From Methanomicrobiales archaeon (GTDB lineage Archaea > Halobacteriota > Methanomicrobia > Methanomicrobiales > JACTUA01), in NCBI GenBank assembly GCA_028679035.1, contig JAJRCL010000111.1, forward strand, positions 1 through 6,996: a stretch of DNA of 6,996 bases, written 5' to 3'. Positions 1 through 6,014 of this stretch are shown piece after piece. The stretch's first letter is position 1, and each line of letters begins with the position of its first letter. The notes beneath the pieces were generated by a model, which saw only the letters and a program-made list of their open reading frames with translations, was not told the origin of the DNA and ran no database searches. A program made the translations under genes and the position numbers.

Positions 1-770
1 AGATCGACAAGGGACAGTTCATCATCGAGTATCCCGGCGGCCATAAGGGCATTTCCATGGATGAGCTCGAGGAACAGGGATACGGCCGGAGGCCGAACTG
101 CCGCCGCTGCAAGATGAAGATCGTACGGCAGGCCGATCTCGCCGTCGGCAACTGGGGCGTCATCGGTGACAAGGCCGGCAAGGCTACCTTCGTCGAGGTC
201 ATGAGCGAGAAGGGCGCAAACCTGTTTAATGGTGCCGTCGCTGCCAACCAGCTTGTTGCGGAAAAGGCACCCGACAAGGGTGTCGAGATGCGCGCAAAGG
301 TAGAAGGCGCGATGCTCAAGCTTGGTGACAAGTGGCGCCAGAAGTTCTTTACCGGTATCGGGAAGGATAAAGACCGGCTGAAGCTCATCATGAACGAAAC
401 CGCCCGGTGCATCAAGTGCTACTCGTGCATCGAAAACTGCCCGATCTGCTACTGTGTCGAATGTTCGACCAAGAAGCCCTACCTGGTGACTCCCGGACAG
501 GTCCCGCCCAGTTTCATGTTCCACCTGATCCGCTTCACCCACATCTCGGACTCTTGTGTGAACTGCGGCCAGTGCGAAGAACTCTGCCCGGCAGAAATCC
601 GTAACGCAACCTTCATGCATGCCCTGCAGACCGACCTGGAAGACATGTTCGGCTACAAGCCTGGCGTCGACATGAAACTGCCCATCCTCGCCCTCGTCGA
701 AGAACCGACAGAACGCGAGCGGCTCTCGGCAACCGGAAGCGACCAGATCTTTGACATCTTCAAGAAGTAA
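1..770 (+). CDS. fdhB: F420-dependent formate dehydrogenase beta subunit (FdhB), 3' part
   Basis: The reading frame is open from base 3 to the TAA at 768-770, so the gene begins before the window; the ATG at 57 is internal. FdhB carries electrons from formate, oxidised in FdhA, to coenzyme F420, and in some methanogens to a heterodisulfide reductase complex; it is cytoplasmic. The visible part has an NCRRC motif followed by ADLAVGNWGV, as in the FrhB/FdhB F420-binding family. It then has two ferredoxin-type 4Fe-4S motifs: CxxCxxCxxxCP at 408-443, with three extra cysteines just downstream (CYCVEC), and CVNCGQCEELCP at 555-590. This order and the roughly 250 visible residues match the C-terminal part of a protein of about 400 residues. 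F420-hydrogenase FrhB and related F420 oxidoreductases share the fold; the second cluster and the formate channel gene downstream favour FdhB. Confidence 0.88.
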   Translation, partial: IDKGQFIIEYPGGHKGISMDELEEQGYGRRPNCRRCKMKIVRQADLAVGNWGVIGDKAGKATFVEVMSEKGANLFNGAVAANQLVAEKAPDKGVEMRAKVEGAMLKLGDKWRQKFFTGIGKDKDRLKLIMNETARCIKCYSCIENCPICYCVECSTKKPYLVTPGQVPPSFMFHLIRFTHISDSCVNCGQCEELCPAEIRNATFMHALQTDLEDMFGYKPGVDMKLPILALVEEPTERERLSATGSDQIFDIFKK

Positions 771-778
771 GAGGAACC

Positions 779-809
779 ACGGGACAATCTCCCGTTTTCT
801 TTTTTTTTT
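779..809 (+). terminator. Hairpin plus T-run terminator after fdhB
   Basis: A perfect 6-bp stem, ACGGGA (779-784) and TCCCGT (790-795), with a 5-nt loop is followed by a T-rich run that includes ten consecutive T at 800-809. It begins 8 nt after the fdhB stop. The T-run alone would suit an archaeal terminator. It suggests the formate dehydrogenase transcript ends here, so the genes downstream need their own promoters. Confidence 0.75.
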
Positions 810-865
810 AAGACCCTTCCGGTGAGAATTCCAAGCATGCCTGCCACCCGGCATCACGAAAAACC

Positions 866-899
866 AATAATCATAAATTATTCAATTTACGAATAGACC
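866..899 (+). promoter_or_regulatory. Putative TATA promoter of the lipoprotein gene (leaderless)
   Basis: An AT-rich stretch after the fdhB terminator contains ATAAATTAT at 873-881. Its centre lies about 25 nt before the ATG at 900, the usual TATA-to-start distance in archaea, and no Shine-Dalgarno precedes that ATG. Both points would fit a leaderless transcript. A 6-bp inverted repeat, AATAAT (866-871) and ATTATT (877-882), overlaps the TATA region, though such repeats are common by chance in AT-rich DNA. Confidence 0.4.
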
Positions 900-1529
900 A
901 TGAGGAAAATTGTGGAAAATTATTACTTATTTTCGGTGATCATTCTTGTTGCGGTTGCATTGTTTGCGGGGTGCGCCGCAGAAAGTCCTGCAGGTCCTGA
1001 ATGCAGTGTCGAAAGTATAACAGATTTTTTGCCGCATCTCGATGAAGGGCAATACACAACAACCGTGCAAGAAATCTTCACCAATAATAGTCCTCAGTTG
1101 TTTCCGTATTTCCAGAACCGTGAGGACTTTGTCCCGAATGTAGTGCGCGGGTGCCGGGCTATGTATACACCGCGTGAATTAACGGTGACAAAGGAAGGGC
1201 TGCCGATTTTTCTGATTGAGATATTTGAATTCAACAGTCCGCAGAATGCAGAAAAAGGGATGCAGATCGCCTGGGATGATTATGCCCTCCGATCCTTTGC
1301 CACCGGGAATGTATCGGTCATAAGAAATAATGTGAAAGTATCAAATTTTGTACATGAGGGATCGATCGATAATGGAACACCTGTCGGAACAGTGCCCATA
1401 CGGACGGAGTATTTTTTCTGGAATAAGGATCGTTATGGGTTTATCCTCCTGTCAGGCTCCGGAGGGGCTCAATCCAGTCCATACAATGCAGGGATCATGC
1501 TCGTCGATGAAGTAATGCGGGCCTGTTGA
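900..1529 (+). CDS. Putative secreted lipoprotein of unknown function
   Basis: This 209-residue protein is not recognised as a member of a named family. The N-terminus has a short charged segment (MRK), a hydrophobic stretch at about residues 10-24, and a lipobox-like FAGC placing a lipidatable cysteine at position 25, so it is probably exported and held on the outer face of the membrane. Three more cysteines follow at 35, 85 and the very C-terminus (209), which could form a disulfide. No catalytic or metal motif is evident and no second membrane segment is seen. The ATG at 900 is chosen because it directly precedes the signal peptide. Codons are visibly more AT-rich than in fdhB or fdhC (many att, aat, aaa, ttt), which may mean a recent or weakly expressed gene. 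It stands alone between a terminator and a convergent gene. Confidence 0.7.
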   Translation: MRKIVENYYLFSVIILVAVALFAGCAAESPAGPECSVESITDFLPHLDEGQYTTTVQEIFTNNSPQLFPYFQNREDFVPNVVRGCRAMYTPRELTVTKEGLPIFLIEIFEFNSPQNAEKGMQIAWDDYALRSFATGNVSVIRNNVKVSNFVHEGSIDNGTPVGTVPIRTEYFFWNKDRYGFILLSGSGGAQSSPYNAGIMLVDEVMRAC

Positions 1530-1575
1530 GACCTGATGCAATTTTCCTTTGCCCCATCTTCGGGGCCGGAGGTCC

Positions 1576-2064
1576 TTAGCTTCCGCTTCGCTCATCCAGC
1601 GCTTCCCTGCTGCGCCGCTGGTAGAGCGTGACCGGATCCACTTCCTGGTACTCGGTGGGTCCGGTCCGCATAATGATCGTCTGTATACCGCTGTTCACGA
1701 TCATTTTTGCGCAGAGGAAACAGGGCCAGATCTTTGTTAATTCTTCTGTTCCGACTTCATAACCGGCAAGATAGAGCGTGGCGCCGCGTGCCAGCTTTCC
1801 TGCCTGTAAAAGAGCATTCATTTCGGCGTGCACACTCCGGCATTTTTCATAATTGGATCCCGACGGTATGTTATGCTCCCTGCGCCAGCACCGCTGCAGC
1901 TCCGTACAGTCCATTTGTTTGCGGGGAGCCCCGGTATACCCCGTTGAAACGATAGTGTTATACTCATCGACGATGATGGCGCCGAAATTACGCCGCAGGC
2001 AGGTCCCCTGGTGGGCACAGCGGATAGCAAGGTCAAGGAAATACTGGTGCCGGTTGGTTCGCAT
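1576..2064 (-). CDS. dCMP/cytidine deaminase family zinc enzyme (probable dCMP deaminase)
   Basis: The 162-residue product matches the zinc-dependent deoxycytidylate deaminase family (ComEB-like), which converts dCMP to dUMP and ammonia to feed dTMP synthesis in the cytoplasm. The zinc site is visible: HAE at residues 79-81 gives the histidine ligand and the catalytic glutamate, and PCFLC at 114-118 gives two cysteine ligands. TGYTGAPRKQMDC (41-53) is the substrate-side loop typical of dCMP deaminases, and the extra cysteines around 53-75 recall the second zinc site of some members. Length is normal for the family. The ATG at 2064 is the first possible start, since an in-frame TGA lies two codons upstream. 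There is no clear Shine-Dalgarno. It converges with the lipoprotein gene and is divergent from the rubredoxin locus. Strict dCMP specificity, as opposed to another nucleotide, is inferred from family resemblance. Confidence 0.88.
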   Translation of the reverse strand: MRTNRHQYFLDLAIRCAHQGTCLRRNFGAIIVDEYNTIVSTGYTGAPRKQMDCTELQRCWRREHNIPSGSNYEKCRSVHAEMNALLQAGKLARGATLYLAGYEVGTEELTKIWPCFLCAKMIVNSGIQTIIMRTGPTEYQEVDPVTLYQRRSREALDERSGS

Positions 2065-2100
2065 CGGTCAGCGTATGCGTCAGACAGGTAAAAATGCAAC
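2065..2100 (-). promoter_or_regulatory. Possible leaderless promoter of the deaminase gene
   Basis: On the minus strand an ATTTTTA element (2089-2095) lies about 28 nt before the ATG at 2064, close to the archaeal TATA spacing for a leaderless start, and no ribosome binding site is present. The element is weak and the call tentative. Confidence 0.25.
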
Positions 2101-2159
2101 CGTTGTTTCGGCGTGACATGAGAATCCGTTGCACAATGGATGGTGCCGCTCAGATCCGG

Positions 2160-2340
2160 AATTTACATGACAGTGGGAGAATTGCAGAGAATATTAAAAT
2201 TTTGGGAAACAAGGAAATACTGTTGGTTCAACCCATAATACATTGATTAAAATCATTAAATTGGCTAAAATTCAAGTAAAATAAAAAACATAGAATTATA
2301 TAAAAATTACAATAAATAATAATTCTGCGGAAAAGACTCC
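2160..2340 (+). promoter_or_regulatory. AT-rich upstream region with TATA box for the rubredoxin locus
   Basis: This stretch is strongly AT-rich and I see no convincing gene in it. TTATATAAAAA at 2296-2306 is a good archaeal TATA box; transcription would start near 2325, leaving a leader of about 15 nt before the GTG at 2341. A perfect 8-bp inverted repeat, AGAATTAT (2292-2299) and ATAATTCT (2319-2326), brackets the box and the predicted start point, where a repressor could act. In DNA this AT-rich the repeat could also be chance. Confidence 0.5.
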
Positions 2341-2543
2341 GTGCGCGTGGAAACGTTTCCGGTGTCTTGCCTGCAGATATGCATACTCCACCTCACGGAG
2401 GACCTCCCAGAGGTATACCGACAGGGACCGAATTGGGCGAATTGCCGAAAACCTGTACCAGTCCGGTCTGTGGGGCAATGGGAAAAGGAGCCGTCGGAAA
2501 ACCTGCATTTGAGCCATGGTCGCCAACGTCGTATCTTCTGTGA
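2341..2543 (+). pseudogene. Broken first rubredoxin copy, split across three reading frames
   Basis: Rubredoxin homology appears here in pieces. In the frame of 2345, bases 2345-2386 read AWKRFRCLACRYAY, the usual N-terminal part with the first CxxC. One base later, in the frame of 2388, the rest follows: PPHGGPPRGIPTGT, then ELGELPKTCTSPVCGAM and a tail ending FEPW, closed by TGA at 2541-2543. Joined, the pieces align with a complete rubredoxin, missing only the Asp after the YxY; TAC-T-CCA is explained by loss of two bases from TAC-GAT-CCA. Other lesions: no start codon in the first frame (GTG 2341 would need one extra base removed), the glycine after the first CxxC is Arg, and the third iron ligand is Ser (TSPVCG instead of xCPVCG). 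Such accumulated damage points to a pseudogene rather than a programmed frameshift; some shifts could be sequencing errors, but the Ser and Arg changes would remain. Confidence 0.72.
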
Positions 2544-2706
2544 AGTCTGCTGGTACGTATACGATGAAAACCGGGGAGAGCCTGCCAGTGGCTTTATGCC
2601 GGGAACGAGGTTTGTGGATCTTCCCGAATCATATGTCTGTCCGGTGTGCGGGCGGATGTACCATAAATCGGTGGGAAAAGGCAAATTCCGCCCATTGATG
2701 CTGTAA
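2341..2706 (+). CDS. Rubredoxin (second copy), start uncertain
   Basis: The open frame runs from GTG 2341 to TAA 2704-2706 (121 codons), but only the part from about 2521 on is recognisable. It is a rubredoxin, a small one-iron electron carrier often used in oxygen or peroxide defence in anaerobes. The four iron ligands are present: CEVC (residues 67-70) and CPVC (100-103), with YDENRGEP, GFMPGT and LPESYVCPVCG at standard spacing. The first ~57 residues lie over the broken upstream copy in a different frame and look non-native, so the true start may be TTG 2509, giving a 65-residue protein, although no good Shine-Dalgarno supports it. Oddities: Trp replaces the conserved Gly after the first CxxC, Tyr replaces the usual Trp before the second, and the tail (HKSVGKGKFRP) is longer than usual. 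An older two-domain rubredoxin now decaying as a whole is possible. Confidence 0.65.
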   Translation: MRVETFPVSCLQICILHLTEDLPEVYRQGPNWANCRKPVPVRSVGQWEKEPSENLHLSHGRQRRIFCEVCWYVYDENRGEPASGFMPGTRFVDLPESYVCPVCGRMYHKSVGKGKFRPLML

Positions 2707-2947
2707 CAGAATGAGAAAACGAAATCCGGTGTCATATCGGGCGTAACACAATTTTGATAATTAAAAAACTTTAATTTCATTTATAAATTAACATTAAATG
2801 ATTTACAAATCCCTGCATTAAGATCGGACTGGAATTAAGAGTCATTTCGAAAAATATTAATAGGATTTTCGAGAAATTCTCTATTTGACCTATACGGGTT
2901 TAATAAGTTGCTGGTATAGGTAGGATGTTATGTGAGGTGTGTAAAAC
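2707..2947 (+). promoter_or_regulatory. AT-rich promoter and leader region of fdhC
   Basis: No gene is seen in these 241 bases. There are three TATA candidates: the palindrome ATTTATAAAT at 2779-2788, the AATATTAATA region at 2853-2862, and TTTAATAA at 2899-2906. The last would start transcription near 2928, about 20 nt before the fdhC ATG. A perfect inverted repeat, ACCTATAC (2888-2895) and GTATAGGT (2914-2921), brackets the third candidate. A second, imperfect repeat (2839-2881) brackets the second. GAGGTG at 2934-2939, 8 nt before the ATG, is a strong archaeal Shine-Dalgarno. Which TATA is used cannot be decided from sequence. Confidence 0.55.
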
Positions 2948-3865
2948 ATGGTATTTCATCCACCAGTAGCCATTGTTGCTAAGGCCGGAGACGCCGGTAA
3001 ATATAAGACCGGATTGCCCGCGTGGAACATGATTCTCCGTGGATTCCTGTCAGGTGCCTTCATTGCAATGGGCGGTGCCCTTGCAACCGTATGCAGCACA
3101 GGGATTGTCGCGAGCGCATCCGCAATCACGGCAACGCCAGGACTCGCATTCGGGTTCTCAAGTGCCGGTATCGGAGCGCTCATCACAGGAGCGGTGTTCC
3201 CGGTAGGGCTGATTATCACCGTGCTGACGGGTGCTGAACTCTTCACCGGTGACGCAATGCTTGCCCCGATGGCTGCATTTATCCACAAGATCTCATGGGC
3301 AGCAGTCATGAATCTCTGGGTCTGGGTATACATCGGAAACCTGATCGGATCCATCGTCTATGCCTACATTATGGCATATGGACCCTTCTGTGCCGTCGAC
3401 CCGGTCACCCAGGCAGTATCCGCAACCGGATTCGGTGTGCGGGCTATCGGAATAGCAGCGTTTAAAGTCCAGTATGTCGGACTGATGGGCAACTGGTCTG
3501 CCTTCCTGAAGGCAATCGGGTGCAACTGGCTCGTCAACCTTGCAATCCTTCTCGGGATCTGTGCCGACGACCTGATTGGCAAGTTCTTTGGAATCTGGTT
3601 CCCGATCATGGCCTTCGTCTCGACCGGGTTCGAGCACTCTATCGCAAACCAGTACTTCATTTCCGCAGGGATTTTCACCAGCCAGTTCGCCTCCGCAGCT
3701 CAGTTGGCCACCATCAACCAGGCTCAGCTCGCAAACCTGAACTGGGTCGGTTTCTGGATGAACAACATGATCATCGTCACCATCGGTAATATCGTCGGTG
3801 GGATGTTCTTCGTTGGCGTACTTTACTGGGTAGCATTCCGGAAGGAAATCGCCGCCCTGAAGTAG
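2948..3865 (+). CDS. fdhC: Formate transporter FdhC (FNT family channel)
   Basis: The 305-residue product is a formate/nitrite transporter family protein, a pentameric membrane channel that brings formate into the cell for formate dehydrogenase. Hydrophobic segments occur throughout: roughly residues 27-56, 68-94, 115-143, 165-182, 194-225 and 266-296. Family signatures are visible: GAELFTGD (95-102), GCNWLVNLAI (191-200), and GFEHSIANQYFI (227-238), which includes the conserved central-pore histidine, His230. Length is typical (about 280-310). ATG 2948 is chosen because it has GAGGTG 8 nt upstream and matches the family N-terminus. Nearby fdhB supports formate rather than nitrite or hydrosulfide as substrate, though the two are separated by over 2 kb and a terminator, so fdhC is probably transcribed from its own promoter. 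The next gene follows after 5 nt and is likely co-transcribed. Confidence 0.93.
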   Translation: MVFHPPVAIVAKAGDAGKYKTGLPAWNMILRGFLSGAFIAMGGALATVCSTGIVASASAITATPGLAFGFSSAGIGALITGAVFPVGLIITVLTGAELFTGDAMLAPMAAFIHKISWAAVMNLWVWVYIGNLIGSIVYAYIMAYGPFCAVDPVTQAVSATGFGVRAIGIAAFKVQYVGLMGNWSAFLKAIGCNWLVNLAILLGICADDLIGKFFGIWFPIMAFVSTGFEHSIANQYFISAGIFTSQFASAAQLATINQAQLANLNWVGFWMNNMIIVTIGNIVGGMFFVGVLYWVAFRKEIAALK

Positions 3866-3870
3866 ATGCA

Positions 3871-4395
3871 ATGAAGATCCGAAATATCAATGTGAAGATC
3901 CCGGTCGTTGCGACGGCCGCGGTGGTCTTCTTCACTATACTTTTATTTGTCACCTATCTCCTGACGCAGGATTTCTCCATCCTGATCTGGGGAATCCCCA
4001 CGATCGTGATCCTGTTCCTGATACCGATAGCGCTCAACTACATGAGCCAGAGTTCGTATCTGGACGTTATTCCCGATTACGAAAGAACGGCAAAAACGGT
4101 GCGCATCAAGGGGATCAACCTGAACATGATCGGTCAGGCGGTCCGTTTTGAAGGCGTTGTCGTACGGGTCTATTTCCGTTACCTGAACCGTCCTCAGTAC
4201 CTCATCGCCGACCAGTCCGGAGAGATCTCGGTGAAAATGTTCACGTCTCCACAGGAAGACGTGCAGGTCGATGACGTTGTCGAAGTGCTCGGGCAGGTAA
4301 TCCGGCGCTACTTCTTCACGGGAGATGCAGTGGTCAACTGCGTCCGGATCCGTAAAATCGGAAAAGGGAAAAAATCAGAAAACGAGAAAAAATAA
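3871..4395 (+). CDS. Membrane-anchored OB-fold protein, function unknown
   Basis: This 174-residue protein has two predicted membrane helices, about residues 11-31 and 36-56, joined by a very short loop, then a soluble domain. Basic residues before the first helix suggest both termini are cytoplasmic. Residues about 88-163 resemble a nucleic-acid-binding OB-fold: FEGVVVRVY, then YLIADQSGEISVKMF, VDDVVEVLGQVI and VVNCVRIRKI, the five-strand pattern of the tRNA-anticodon-binding type. The tail is Lys/Glu-rich. ATG 3871 lies 5 nt after the fdhC stop without its own Shine-Dalgarno, suggesting translational coupling; an ATG at 3866 is in another frame and hits a stop at once. The neighbours (formate channel on one side, convergent herA-nurA on the other) do not settle its role. 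OB-folds also occur in NfeD-type membrane proteins, but I do not see that family's pattern. The OB assignment is from pattern reading only. Confidence 0.75.
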   Translation: MKIRNINVKIPVVATAAVVFFTILLFVTYLLTQDFSILIWGIPTIVILFLIPIALNYMSQSSYLDVIPDYERTAKTVRIKGINLNMIGQAVRFEGVVVRVYFRYLNRPQYLIADQSGEISVKMFTSPQEDVQVDDVVEVLGQVIRRYFFTGDAVVNCVRIRKIGKGKKSENEKK

Positions 4396-4405
4396 TTCCT
4401 CGTTT
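4380..4405. terminator. Shared hairpin between convergent genes
   Basis: AAACGAG (4380-4386) pairs perfectly with CTCGTTT (4399-4405) across a 12-nt AT-rich loop that contains the TAA of the OB-fold gene. The right arm ends 1 nt before the herA stop codon (4407-4409). Lying between convergent genes 11 nt apart, it could end transcription from both sides. There is no long T-run on either strand, so the evidence is the hairpin and its position. Confidence 0.4.
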
Positions 4406-4406
4406 C

Positions 4407-6014
4407 TCAGGTAAATCCCCCGTTGAATTTCTCGTTTAAGGATTTCTTCTGCGCACCGGTGAGCTCCCGGATGTAATCGTCGAAGAAGTGAATCCTCGTC
4501 GAAACCGGGAAAGGTATCCCGATTGTGGAGAGAATCGCCTCTCCCGGCTCGAGCGTCTGGATTTCCGTGTCCATCCGGGAGAGATCCTGCTTCGCACTGC
4601 TCCCAATGATCTCCCGGTCGCCGCGGTCCGCAAGCCCCATGATCACAAAGGTGTTCAGCTGTGCAAGAACGCGTGAGTCTACGTTCCGGGGCTGCTGGGT
4701 GATCACGCAGAGACCGACCCCAAACTTTCTTCCCTCCATCGCACACTCCCGGAAGACCTGCGTACTCCGTCCTCCTGCTCCCAGTACCCGCTGGGCTTCT
4801 TCGATGACGATCAGTGAGAGGTGCCCTTCCCGGCGGTCTTCTTGTGCACCGCTTGCTGCCTCACCTCGTTGTTTCTGCATGATATTCCGTGTGATGACAG
4901 AGAGGACAAACAGTTCGCTGCGTTCCCCCATTCCCGGTATATCGATGAGCACGACGCGGTTCTCCTCCAGCCGTTTGAGGATCTCAGGGATGGAGGAACC
5001 CTGGTGGCGCAGGAAGGAGTTGGACTTTACCAGGATCCCGATGCGCCGCTTCGTAACCGTGAGTGTCGACGGGGAAAACGTACGTATGCGCCGGGCGATG
5101 TCCGGGTGAGGGCCGGTATAGGGAACGTCGGAGAAATTCTCGAAATCGGTCGTACTGAAGAAATCGATGAGCTCAGACCCGTCATAATGCTCAAGCACCT
5201 CGATCAGTTCATGCTGGGCCGGGGAATGGTCGAAGAGGAGAAGCAGGTCGGATGCCCGGAAATCATCATATTCCAGGGTCAGGCGGTTGAGACTGTACTT
5301 CTTGCGATACTCTTCGGGGCCGGTCGTGAAAACCGTGAGCCCAGCCCTTCCCTCCTGGTAATGGAGAAGCCCGCGTGAGGGATGTCCGGTGGAAGAGGGC
5401 ACCCCAAGGGTGTACTCGCCGTGGGGATCCACGATAAGGACGCCAAACTTTTGCTCCTTCATGCACGAAGCGCAGAAGACTTTCATGAAGTTGCTTTTTC
5501 CCATACCCGTGGTCGCAAAAACTCCCATGTGCTGCGGCATCACCCGGGCGGGGAGAGCAACCCGCACCTCACGCAGTACATCCTGACCGGATTTCATCAC
5601 GCCGACTTCGATCTCCCCCATCACCTGCACAAGAAATGAGAGGTCCTTTGCCTGCGGGCGCTCGACCGAGGAAAACTTTGTCGGGATCGTGCGGGGTCGG
5701 CGGAAATAGCCGTCCGACCCAACGAATCCCAGGGGTACTGCTTCGGCGATGAGGTACACATCGTCCCCAAGGTGATAGAAATGGTCTGCATACGGGCGCG
5801 TATCCCAGCGCGGGTCGGCGAAGTTCGCTTCCTGGAGCAGATCAGTGATCTTTGCATAGAATATGAGGTTCTTGACCGGATCCGTGATCTTCATGATCTC
5901 GCCGATGAAAATCATGGCGTCATAGGGAACCGCAAACCGGTACGAAAGGACACTCTCCCCGATGAGCCGGAATTTGGAGCGGTCCCGCAGATCAATATCG
6001 TGCAAGCTCGTCAT
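4407..6014 (-). CDS. herA: HerA-type bipolar DNA helicase/translocase
   Basis: The 535-residue product is an archaeal HerA ATPase (FtsK/VirB4-like, DUF87 core), a hexameric DNA translocase that works with NurA to resect double-strand breaks before recombination. An N-terminal beta-rich (HAS-barrel-like) region covers about residues 1-150. The ATPase core has Walker A FATTGMGKSN (166-175), VDPHGEY (195-201), Walker B LIVIEEAQ (401-408), the polar TQQP motif (439-442), and LADRGDRE (461-468), a likely arginine-finger region. The frame is open upstream to an ATG at 6104, but ATG 6014 is preferred: GGAG lies 6 nt upstream, the protein then starts at the domain boundary, and overlap with nurA falls to 23 nt. 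That overlap implies translational coupling with nurA. Length is normal for the family. Mre11 and Rad50, often adjacent in other archaea, are not visible here. Confidence 0.93.
   Translation of the reverse strand: MTSLHDIDLRDRSKFRLIGESVLSYRFAVPYDAMIFIGEIMKITDPVKNLIFYAKITDLLQEANFADPRWDTRPYADHFYHLGDDVYLIAEAVPLGFVGSDGYFRRPRTIPTKFSSVERPQAKDLSFLVQVMGEIEVGVMKSGQDVLREVRVALPARVMPQHMGVFATTGMGKSNFMKVFCASCMKEQKFGVLIVDPHGEYTLGVPSSTGHPSRGLLHYQEGRAGLTVFTTGPEEYRKKYSLNRLTLEYDDFRASDLLLLFDHSPAQHELIEVLEHYDGSELIDFFSTTDFENFSDVPYTGPHPDIARRIRTFSPSTLTVTKRRIGILVKSNSFLRHQGSSIPEILKRLEENRVVLIDIPGMGERSELFVLSVITRNIMQKQRGEAASGAQEDRREGHLSLIVIEEAQRVLGAGGRSTQVFRECAMEGRKFGVGLCVITQQPRNVDSRVLAQLNTFVIMGLADRGDREIIGSSAKQDLSRMDTEIQTLEPGEAILSTIGIPFPVSTRIHFFDDYIRELTGAQKKSLNEKFNGGFT

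Noticed and set aside
1551..1566. GCCCC/GGGGC hairpin between the lipoprotein and deaminase genes.
   Set aside because: The stem is only 5 bp and has no T-run after it on either strand, so I do not call it a terminator.
2094..2246. Small + strand open frame of 50 codons with a weak AGGT upstream, beginning MQPLFRRD.
   Set aside because: It matches no family I recognise, its start lies over the deaminase promoter, and a frame this short is easily due to chance.
2349..2360. 12-bp perfect palindrome GGAAACGTTTCC.
   Set aside because: It falls inside the rubredoxin remnant over the WKRFR codons, so coding history explains it; no second copy is seen.
2744..2805. AT-rich palindromes after the rubredoxin stop as a possible terminator or origin-like element.
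   Set aside because: The repeats are short and AT-only, with no repeated iteron or origin motif; chance in AT-rich DNA is sufficient.
3293..3871. 192-codon minus strand frame opposite fdhC.
   Set aside because: It lies fully antisense to a clear FNT channel gene; its composition is rich in Asp, Glu and Gly, with no recognisable motif.
4525..5378. Long + strand open frames (194 and 185 codons) opposite herA.
   Set aside because: They are antisense to strong HerA motifs, rich in Arg and Ser as expected from GC-biased codons read backwards, and show no domain.
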